8,472 nt of DNA from Cardiobacterium sp963553325 (lineage in GTDB: Bacteria > Pseudomonadota > Gammaproteobacteria > Cardiobacteriales > Cardiobacteriaceae): contig CAUVOF010000089.1 in the NCBI GenBank assembly GCA_963553325.1, forward strand, positions 1 through 8,472. Reading direction: 5' to 3'. Numbering within the stretch: position 1 is the first letter of the stretch; every line of letters begins with the position of its first letter. The position numbers were made by a program, and so were the translations under genes. This document shows, piece after piece, positions 1 to 5,429 of the stretch. The notes beneath the pieces were generated by a model that was not told the DNA's origin, did no database searches, and saw only the letters and a program-made list of their open reading frames with translations.

Positions 1-2
1 CG

Positions 3-239
3 GAGGCGTTGGGGGTAAAAATATACATTCCGCCGCCGTATCAGCCATGGCAACGTGGCACAAACGAGAACACCAACGGCTTGTTGCGTGAATATTTTCC
101 GAAGCATCAGGATATTGCGCCATATCCTGATGATTACCTTGAAAAAGCGGTGCTGGCATTGAATAACCGCCCGCGCAAATGTTTGCAGTGGAGAACACCT
201 CATGAAGTGTATTTTAATGAAGTGTTGCACTTGGTTTGA
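3..239 (+). CDS. IS30-family transposase, C-terminal part (5' end outside window)
   Basis: The reading frame is open from the left edge and ends at TGA 237-239, so the start lies outside the window. The visible 78 residues match the C-terminal part of the IS30-family DDE integrase core. The block PPPYQPWQRGTNENTNGLL contains the catalytic glutamate (in the N-E-N triplet) of the DDE triad, followed by REYFPK and later LNNRPRK and the T-P-H-E-V-Y-F tail, both typical of the family. The two catalytic aspartates would lie upstream. The TTG at 9 is only an internal codon, not a credible start. The 3' end looks intact. I could not see an obvious insertion-sequence terminal repeat in the 10 bases before the Correia-like element that follows, so the IS right end may be disrupted. 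Family assignment is confident; whether the whole element is functional cannot be judged. Confidence 0.9.
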   Translation, partial: EALGVKIYIPPPYQPWQRGTNENTNGLLREYFPKHQDIAPYPDDYLEKAVLALNNRPRKCLQWRTPHEVYFNEVLHLV

Positions 240-249
240 CAATTCGCCG

Positions 250-355
250 TATAGCGATACATCGAAAGTTTCAGACAAGGCGCGCCGCTGAAGACAGTAC
301 AACTAGTACGGCGAAGCGGCGCAACACCGTATGAAGCTTTCGGTGTATCGCTATA
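250..355 (-). mobile_element. Correia-like MITE, short (106 bp) copy
   Basis: The element starts TATAGCGATACATCGAAAG (250-268) and ends with its inverted complement CTTTCGGTGTATCGCTATA (337-355): 19-bp terminal inverted repeats with one mismatch. It has no coding capacity. Read on the minus strand, its interior contains CGTACTAGTTGTACTGTCTT and then CGCCTTGTCTGAAA, closely resembling the interior of neisserial Correia repeats (GTACTATTTGTACTGTC followed by CGCCTTGTCCTGA), and both kinds of element end in TATAG/CTATA. A second copy occurs at 8213-8365 with 5 differences over the shared 106 positions plus a 47-bp insertion. The strand is given so that both copies are described in the same sense. 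The Correia comparison is from memory, not from an alignment search. Confidence 0.85.
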
Positions 356-370
356 AACGGTGATGGATTA

Positions 371-403
371 AGAAAAAACGCCGTTTTATGCGGCGTTTTT
401 TCT
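371..403. terminator. Bidirectional intrinsic terminator
   Basis: The arms AGAAAAAACGCCG (371-383) and CGGCGTTTTTTCT (391-403) are perfect complements (13 bp) around the 7-base loop TTTTATG. The GC-rich top of the stem is followed by a T run on either strand, so it can stop transcription both ways. It sits between the end of the plus-strand transposase and the end of the minus-strand zipA operon, which converge here. It is the obvious terminator for cyc4-ycgN-zipA, 72 bases after the zipA stop. Confidence 0.9.
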
Positions 404-474
404 GTATGTGAGCGTTGAGAACTGTGCAAATTCTCTCTCTGCAGGGGAAGAGATTTTGCAATTACAAACAGTCC

Positions 475-1194
475 CTAACCACGCAGCCAGGCGTGGTATT
501 GGCCTTCGTAGGTTTCGATTTTTTTGCGCAGACGTTCAAGGTCGCGCTCGTGCAGCGGGCGGCGGTTGTGGTCGCAGAGTTTGCCGCCGCAGCTTTCGCT
601 CATTTCATTGACCAGGGCGATGAAGGTTTCCCAATCCCGCACCGGCTCTTGGCTGACCGGCAGTTGCAGCACGATAAGCAATCCTTCGTAGCTGACATCG
701 GCGCTGTCGAGATTGGGCGGAAAGATTGGCGGTTTGCGGATATTGAGCAGGGTGCAGAACACTTCTTGGCCGCCGCCGGTGAGCAATTCGTAAGTGCGGT
801 TGGGCGAGTATTGCAGGCCAAAGTTTTTCATCAGCTGGGCGACGGTTTTGCCGCTGAAGGGGTGGCCATACGGTGCCATGATGGCAAGCGGCACCAGCTG
901 TTCCGGCGGGTTGCCGCGCGGTTTCGGTGGGGGCTGATTTTTGCTGCCGAAGAAGCCGGGGTTGAGGCGGCTGGTTTTGCGCATTTCTACCCCGCCCGCT
1001 TCAAAATCGGTAACGCCGTCATCCGGCATGGGTGCACCGTGGTCAAGGCTAGAGCCACGGTATTTGGGATGACCGTCGTAGCGGTCGCGTTCGCGCTCAC
1101 GGGTGCGTTTGATGATGAGGGCGATGCCCGCCATGGCAGCAAGAACAAGGATGGTAGCGATGATGCGCAGCAAGATTACGGACGGATTGGTCAT
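475..1194 (-). CDS. zipA: Cell division protein ZipA (short form)
   Basis: ZipA is an inner-membrane component of the divisome that tethers FtsZ through its C-terminal domain. The 239-residue product has an N-terminal membrane anchor (about residues 6-28) followed at once by a positively charged RTRERERDR stretch, a short Pro/Gly-rich linker (about 45-98) and a C-terminal ZipA domain (about 99-232). In that domain, LVPLAIMAP, the block around V145-FCTLLNIRKP, the LLIVLQLP strand and the final helix RRPLHERDLERLRKKIE line up with E. coli ZipA (VLVLNVAAH, LFSLANMVKPG, VTIFMQVP, RRMMTPQKLREYQDII). E. coli ZipA is about 328 residues, so the linker here is much shorter. The ATG is preceded by AAGGAG at good spacing and overlaps the ycgN stop as ATGA, implying translational coupling. 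In many gammaproteobacteria zipA is next to ligA; here it follows ycgN. The assignment rests on recalled sequence resemblance. Confidence 0.82.
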   Translation of the reverse strand: MTNPSVILLRIIATILVLAAMAGIALIIKRTRERERDRYDGHPKYRGSSLDHGAPMPDDGVTDFEAGGVEMRKTSRLNPGFFGSKNQPPPKPRGNPPEQLVPLAIMAPYGHPFSGKTVAQLMKNFGLQYSPNRTYELLTGGGQEVFCTLLNIRKPPIFPPNLDSADVSYEGLLIVLQLPVSQEPVRDWETFIALVNEMSESCGGKLCDHNRRPLHERDLERLRKKIETYEGQYHAWLRG

Positions 1195-1658
1195 GGTTCC
1201 TGGTCTCCTTCTCCGAGTATGTCTTCTAGTCGATAGAGCAGATGGTCATCTATGGCGTGTCCGTCTGCCTCGCTCAAGGCGAAATGGCGCACGCTACGAT
1301 AGCGGCGATGTACTTCCTGCTGGTCGCCGCAAATCAGATAATGCCAAGGCGGTAGGTCTTTGCCTTCGGCACGCAGGCGGTAGGCGCAAGTTGGCGGCAG
1401 CCAGTTGTATTCTTCGCGTTTCATCTCGCGTAGCGACAAGCAGTCAGGGACGTGTTGCTGCCGGCAGGGATAGTCGCGGCAGCGGCCGCTTTGTATGTCC
1501 AACAGCTTACAAGCAACACGGGAGAAGTACACTTCTCCCGTATCGATATCTTCCATTTTGTTCAGGCAACACAGACCGCATCCGTCACAGAGGGCTTCCC
1601 ACTGTTTGTCGCTGAGGCGGTGTAGCGGTTGCCGCCACCACTGCTCGTCGTTACGCAA
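1191..1658 (-). CDS. ycgN: YcgN/UPF0260 family cysteine-cluster protein
   Basis: The 155-residue product matches the YcgN (UPF0260) family, part of the wider YkgJ-type zinc- or iron-chelating cysteine-cluster superfamily. Its biochemical function is not established. Family landmarks are the W-rich N-terminus, CDGCGLCC (C24-C31), the YFSRVAC segment (C50), C60, C65, PDC (C73), W86-LPPTCAYRL (C91) and AEGKDLPPWHYL, which follow the E. coli YcgN order almost exactly ([41 protein letters not shown]). Length is normal for the family. The most plausible start is TTG at 1658, directly after the cytochrome c4 stop (TGATTG), with AGGGG nine bases upstream. No in-frame ATG occurs before the conserved CDGCG block, so a non-ATG start is needed. 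The stop overlaps the zipA ATG. The gene therefore sits in a tight cyc4-ycgN-zipA operon. Confidence 0.88.
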   Translation of the reverse strand: MRNDEQWWRQPLHRLSDKQWEALCDGCGLCCLNKMEDIDTGEVYFSRVACKLLDIQSGRCRDYPCRQQHVPDCLSLREMKREEYNWLPPTCAYRLRAEGKDLPPWHYLICGDQQEVHRRYRSVRHFALSEADGHAIDDHLLYRLEDILGEGDQEP

Positions 1659-2321
1659 TCAGTGCAACCCCTGCATGTAGCGCGCCACCGCCTCGATTTG
1701 TTTCGGTGTCAGTTTGCTGGCGACGTCGCGCATCATGCCGTTCGGGTCATTGGGACGAACAACCAGCGTGCTGCGGTCGGTTTCGCTTGCCTGTTCGTCA
1801 ATCAGCGCCGAGGTTTTGAAGGCATCGAGCTGGATGCGGCTGTATTTGGCATGCTGGCCAGAGACGCGCGGGAAGGCGGCAGGCTCAATGCCGGCGCCAG
1901 TCGGCCCGTGGCATGCCATGCAGGCGGGGACGTTTTTGCTCAGGTCGCCACCTTGGTAGATGGCTTTGCCCAGGGCAAGTAACTCTTCCGGGTTTTCGCC
2001 TGCGCCTTCGGTGCTGGCAGGTCCCGGAGTTTGCGCAGCAAAATAGGCGGCAACGTTTACGATGTCTTCGTCAGAGAGCATGGCGGCTTGCGGCTGCATC
2101 ACCATGTTCGGACGCTCGCCGCTTTTGAAGTCTTTCAGTTGTTTTTCAATGTATTTTTGCCCCTGTCCGGCGAGGGATGGCCAGTCGGGGTTGACGCTTA
2201 CGCCCGCGGGGCCGTGGCAGGCGGTACAGATAGCTGCTTTTTCTTCGCCAGCCTTGATGTCTGCCGCCTGTGCCCAAGTGGAGAGACCGAACAGGATGAT
2301 TGTCACTATGCCTTTTTTCAT
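1659..2321 (-). CDS. cyc4: Cytochrome c4, periplasmic di-haem c-type cytochrome
   Basis: This is an electron carrier that, in related bacteria, passes electrons from the bc1 complex to terminal oxidases. The 220-residue precursor has a Sec signal peptide (positive MKK, hydrophobic core, cleavage probably after A19 in AQA-ADI). The mature part is two similar cytochrome c domains with covalent haem sites CTACH (32-36) and CMACH (134-138). Each is followed by GP, and each domain has a conserved WPSLAGQ- or FPRVSGQ-type loop (about 47-54 and 150-156). Candidate distal methionine ligands are M73/M75 in domain 1 and M196/M197 in domain 2. Length and two-domain arrangement are normal for cytochrome c4. 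The ATG at 2321 has GCGGAG six bases upstream. It is the first gene of the operon with ycgN and zipA, and is divergent from engB, a neighbourhood seen in other proteobacteria. Confidence 0.95.
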   Translation of the reverse strand: MKKGIVTIILFGLSTWAQAADIKAGEEKAAICTACHGPAGVSVNPDWPSLAGQGQKYIEKQLKDFKSGERPNMVMQPQAAMLSDEDIVNVAAYFAAQTPGPASTEGAGENPEELLALGKAIYQGGDLSKNVPACMACHGPTGAGIEPAAFPRVSGQHAKYSRIQLDAFKTSALIDEQASETDRSTLVVRPNDPNGMMRDVASKLTPKQIEAVARYMQGLH

Positions 2322-2401
2322 GACTTGCTCCGCAAGATTTTTCTTTTGTTGTTTGCTGGATGCCTGTTATATTCAGGCGGTTTCACCGCATTTTACTAGA
2401 G
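2322..2401. promoter_or_regulatory. Divergent promoter region of cyc4 and engB
   Basis: This 80-bp gap must drive both directions. For engB, TGTTATATT (2365-2373) is an extended -10 box, with TTGTTG (2346-2351) as a -35 candidate at a 16-bp spacer; transcription would begin near 2380, leaving a leader of about 20 bases. On the opposite strand TATAAC (2371-2366) could be the cyc4 -10, overlapping the engB box, so the two polymerases would compete; no good -35 is visible for it. A small inverted repeat GCGG/CCGC lies at about 2377-2388. Boxes were picked by eye. Confidence 0.5.
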
Positions 2402-3010
2402 ATGAATAGTCGTTACCAGCAGGCAAACTTTGCCTTTTCCGCTAATCGCGAGAGCCAACTCGCCGCCGATGCCCGTATTGAAATTGCCTTTGCCGGGCGC
2501 TCCAACGCCGGTAAATCGAGCGCGTTAAACACCCTGACCAACCAAAAGGCGCTGGCGCGGGTGTCGCGCACGCCGGGGCGGACGCAGCTCATCAATTATT
2601 TCGCCCTGCCGCAGCCGGGCTGCTATCTCGTGGATTTGCCGGGCTACGGCTATGCCGAGGTGCCGGAACAGATGCGCGCCCATTGGCAGGCGCTGCTCGG
2701 GCGTTATCTGCTGACGCGCGCGGTGCTGCACGGCATTGTCTTGCTGATGGATATCCGCCATCCGATGAAGGATTTGGACATCCGCATGCTGGAATGCTGC
2801 GCCGAGCGGCAGTTACCCGCGCACATTCTTCTGACCAAGGCGGACAAGTTGAACCGCAGCGCCGCGAGCAAGCAGTTGCAGGCGGTAAAAAGCGAACTTG
2901 CCAACTGGCGCGCGCCTTTTTCGGTGCAGACGTTTTCCAGCTTAAAAAAGGAAGGGCTGCCAACGCTGGTGGCGCAGCTGGATAGTTGGATGGACGACGA
3001 TGCCGCTTGA
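2402..3010 (+). CDS. engB: Ribosome-biogenesis GTPase EngB (YihA/YsxC)
   Basis: EngB is a small TRAFAC-class GTPase needed for assembly of the large ribosomal subunit. The 202-residue product carries the GTPase motifs in order: G1 GRSNAGKS (32-39), a G2 region around TPGRTQ (57-62), G3 DLPG (78-81), with the EngB hallmark GYGYAEVP just after, G4 TKAD (145-148) and G5 SSLKK (179-183). Length is typical. I chose ATG 2402 over the in-frame ATG at 2360: residues from 2402 align with the E. coli start (NYQQ.HF against RYQQANF), and the earlier ATG would lie upstream of the predicted transcription start. The Shine-Dalgarno before 2402 is weak (TAGAG). The 3' end overlaps the next gene by 11 nt, suggesting co-transcription with it. 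Confidence 0.96.
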   Translation: MNSRYQQANFAFSANRESQLAADARIEIAFAGRSNAGKSSALNTLTNQKALARVSRTPGRTQLINYFALPQPGCYLVDLPGYGYAEVPEQMRAHWQALLGRYLLTRAVLHGIVLLMDIRHPMKDLDIRMLECCAERQLPAHILLTKADKLNRSAASKQLQAVKSELANWRAPFSVQTFSSLKKEGLPTLVAQLDSWMDDDAA

Positions 3011-3764
3011 GTTGTCGCTGTGGGTGCTGACGCTGTTGGCGCTGGTTGGCGCGCTTGCTGGCTTCGTCGATACGCTCGCCGGCGGCGGTGGCATGCTGAC
3101 CATTCCGGCGCTATCGCTTGCCGGGTTGCCGACGGACGCGGCGCTTGCCACCAACAAACTGCAGGGTAGTTGCGGCACGCTGCTGGCAACCAGCTATTTC
3201 GTCAAACGCCGCCAGATGCAATTTCGCCGCCTCTTGCCGGGCATCATCGCCTGCGCCATTGGCGCCGCCTGCGGCACGCTGACGGTGCAGTTTCTGCCGA
3301 AGGATTTGTTGCAAAAGGGGCTGCCGTTGCTGCTCGTGGCGGTGGCGCTGCTTTTTCTTTTCATGCCTGCGCTCGGTACGGTGGTGCATCAGGCGCGGCT
3401 GTCCTTTGCCGGCTTTGTCGCTGCCGCCGCTTTGCCGATTGGTTTTTACGACGGCTTTCTCGGTCCCGGTACGGGCAGTTTTTTTATGCTGGCGCTGATT
3501 TCCCTGCGCGGCTACACCCTGCAACAGGCGACGATTGAGGCCAAAGCCTACAACGCCACCACCAATTTGGTTTCGCTGCTGGTTTTTCTCGCAGGCGGCA
3601 AAGTCGTCTGGACTGCGGGGCTTGCCATGGCGGTAGGACAACTACTCGGCGCGCGCCTCGCCGCCGGGCTGGTCATCAGCAAGGGCAATCGCCTGATTCG
3701 CCCGGCGGTGATTACGATGTCGCTCATCATGAGCGCGGTGTTGGCATACCGTTATTGGTTTTAG
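3000..3764 (+). CDS. yfcA: YfcA-type TSUP (TauE/SafE) membrane transporter
   Basis: The 254-residue product is an integral membrane protein with roughly eight hydrophobic segments and no soluble domain. It belongs to the TSUP (TauE/SafE, formerly DUF81) family, whose characterised members move sulfur-containing organic anions; substrates of the YfcA branch are not settled. It follows E. coli YfcA closely: AGFVDTLAGGGGMLTIPAL (20-38) against AGFIDSIAGGGGLLTIPAL, ALATNKLQ (48-55), then GFYDGFLGPGTGSFF (148-162) and NATTNLVSLLVFLAGGKVVW (185-204) near the second half repeat, ending in SKGNRLIRP. The ATG lies inside the end of engB (11-nt overlap), with only a weak GGA-type ribosome site, so translation is probably coupled. 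It ends 15 bases from the convergent secreted-protein gene, with no terminator visible between them. Confidence 0.92.
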   Translation: MPLELSLWVLTLLALVGALAGFVDTLAGGGGMLTIPALSLAGLPTDAALATNKLQGSCGTLLATSYFVKRRQMQFRRLLPGIIACAIGAACGTLTVQFLPKDLLQKGLPLLLVAVALLFLFMPALGTVVHQARLSFAGFVAAAALPIGFYDGFLGPGTGSFFMLALISLRGYTLQQATIEAKAYNATTNLVSLLVFLAGGKVVWTAGLAMAVGQLLGARLAAGLVISKGNRLIRPAVITMSLIMSAVLAYRYWF

Positions 3765-3779
3765 GGCTTATTTGCCGCC

Positions 3780-5414
3780 TCAATCGGTGGAATAGGTGGT
3801 CTCGCCGATATTGAGGGAATTCCTCTCGTTATTCCAAAAGAAGAAAAGCTCGCGCTCGGTCTTGCCATTCGGGTAGGTGAGTTCGATGGTGTAGCCGTCG
3901 ATGTGGTAACGGCCGCCCGCGCCGGTACTGAAGTTTCCGCTGTGGGCAATCACGCCATCATCGCCCAGACCTGCGGTATTGGATTGAATGGTGCTGCGGC
4001 TGCTGTCGGTAAAGGTGCCGTCGCGCTTGAAATTGATGGTGGAGAAGCTGGCAAAGCTGCTGTAGTAGGTGCCGCCAGAAGAATAATGGGTGTAACTGCC
4101 CTGGATGGTTTCACCGGCCTTGGCGGGCGCCCTGGGCAAGCCCTCCAGCTTCTGCCATTCGCCGTCTTTTTGGATCTCGTAACCATCGCCCTTTCTGCGC
4201 CAGGCGTACCATTTGTCGGGCTCGTGCTGGCGCGAGGCGGCAACGTCAAAATCGGCGGGGCTGACCGGCAGGTCTTTATACGCCTGACCGTCTTTCAGAA
4301 GCAGCCAGATGTCGTGCTCAAGGGTAACGCCAAAGCCGCTGTAGCCGTTGTAAACGTGGTTGTAGAGCGCTTCGATGTCGCCAAGCGCTACGCCTTTGCC
4401 CGGTGCAGTAACCCATTTGAAGCGGCGCGCTTCGGCATCATCGGCAGCCTGCTGTGTCGGTGAGGCGTTTTTTGCCGCGCCCTGGTATTGGCAGACGTTG
4501 ATGAAGTTGTCGCCAATATTCTGCCCGTAGATGCCCAATTCGCCGTCTTTGTGCCGGAAGAAAAAGGCGATTTCCTTGGTTTCGCCATCCGAGTTTGCGT
4601 AATTGTACAGAAAGTGCTTGCTGCTGATATTGATACGACCGTCGTTCTCGTATCGGAATTCGCCGGTCTGATCCTTAAATCCGCTGATACGGTATTCACC
4701 ATTCTCATAAAGCGAAAGAGTAAATTGCGCACCGCCATCAATCTGTACCTTGCATTGATAGTCACCAAAAACCAGGTCGCCACCGGGCGTCAGCCCATCC
4801 ATTTTGAATTGCCGCATAAAGGCTTCGCCATGCCTGACACCGCCTTTGACGTTGCCGCTGCTGCCCGTGCTGCTGGCAGTTGACGTGCTGCTGCTCGCTG
4901 TGCTGGCGCTGCTACTGCTTGCCGTGCTGCTCGCGGGCGCACTTGCCGCACCGCCTTGGTCTTCCAGATACTGCGCGGCAATCAGCTCGGTCATGGTTTT
5001 TTGGTAGCGCTGCAAAAGTTCGGCATCTTTTTCCGTCTGGAAATCAATGACGCGCACTTTGTTGTTACCAACGGGGTAGGCGGTGAGATTGGTGAGAACG
5101 TTTTTGCCTTGATACTCGACTTCAAGCGAGAGGTTGGCGATGTTGCCGCTTTCCTCGATTTCGCCACGCTGGACGATGGTCATATTGCTACCTATCGCGT
5201 CGGCAAAAAGATTCAATACTTGCGCCGGGCTGCCTTGCCCCGTTACCAGGTCGGCGATTTCGATACCAATTTCGCGCCCTTCTTCATTTTTGGGGCTGTA
5301 TATAGCGCCGCTTGGCATGCTTTTGCGCTCCCAGCCGGGTGGGGTGTCGATAGCGGCGGCGTGCTGGCTGGCAAGAACGGTGCCGATAATTAAAGCGAGG
5401 GGACGAGTTTTCAT
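3780..5414 (-). CDS. Secreted multidomain protein of unknown function with Ser-rich linker and duplicated beta-rich domain
   Basis: I do not recognise this 544-residue protein as a named family. It begins with a Sec signal peptide (cleavage probably after A21, AAA-ID). Residues about 22-150 start PPGWERKSMPSGAIYSP and alternate strands with a helix around 64-74; the shape resembles the PsbP/Mog1 fold of DcrB-like proteins, an inference only. Residues about 156-188 are a linker of Ser, Thr and Ala. Two related beta-rich modules follow, about 200-300 and 435-541, sharing the pattern G-x-F ... GR ... L-x-Y ... G-x-T-x-E ... FFF ... L-x-I. Between them is a WYAWRRKGDGYEIQKDGEW segment (402-420). 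C221 and C308, the only cysteines, flank the first module and could form a disulfide. The start ATG has AAGGA upstream. It is the second gene of an operon, 15 nt after the ABC transporter, suggesting a shared envelope role. Confidence 0.85.
   Translation of the reverse strand: MKTRPLALIIGTVLASQHAAAIDTPPGWERKSMPSGAIYSPKNEEGREIGIEIADLVTGQGSPAQVLNLFADAIGSNMTIVQRGEIEESGNIANLSLEVEYQGKNVLTNLTAYPVGNNKVRVIDFQTEKDAELLQRYQKTMTELIAAQYLEDQGGAASAPASSTASSSSASTASSSTSTASSTGSSGNVKGGVRHGEAFMRQFKMDGLTPGGDLVFGDYQCKVQIDGGAQFTLSLYENGEYRISGFKDQTGEFRYENDGRINISSKHFLYNYANSDGETKEIAFFFRHKDGELGIYGQNIGDNFINVCQYQGAAKNASPTQQAADDAEARRFKWVTAPGKGVALGDIEALYNHVYNGYSGFGVTLEHDIWLLLKDGQAYKDLPVSPADFDVAASRQHEPDKWYAWRRKGDGYEIQKDGEWQKLEGLPRAPAKAGETIQGSYTHYSSGGTYYSSFASFSTINFKRDGTFTDSSRSTIQSNTAGLGDDGVIAHSGNFSTGAGGRYHIDGYTIELTYPNGKTERELFFFWNNERNSLNIGETTYSTD
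4854..4946 (-). repeat. Low-complexity Ser/Ala/Thr-codon tract (protein linker)
   Basis: This stretch encodes the linker of the secreted protein. It is rich in near-repeated GCTGCT/GTGCTG trinucleotides on the plus strand, giving runs such as SSTASSSSAS in the product. It is imperfect, so length change by slippage would mostly be in whole codons. It separates the N-terminal domain from the duplicated beta-rich modules. Confidence 0.6.
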
Positions 5415-5429
5415 GATAGTTCCTTATGG

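Noticed and set aside
415..1236. A 273-codon plus-strand open frame
   Set aside because: It is the shadow of zipA; no ribosome site or recognisable domain, while zipA has membrane anchor, conserved domain and coupling to ycgN.
2360..2401. Longer N-terminus for EngB from ATG 2360
   Set aside because: It overlaps the extended -10 box, adds 14 residues not found in EngB, and the conserved start aligns at 2402.
4854..4946. Phase-variable simple repeat in the secreted-protein gene
   Set aside because: The trinucleotide units are too imperfect, and slippage would keep the frame, so on/off switching is not supported.
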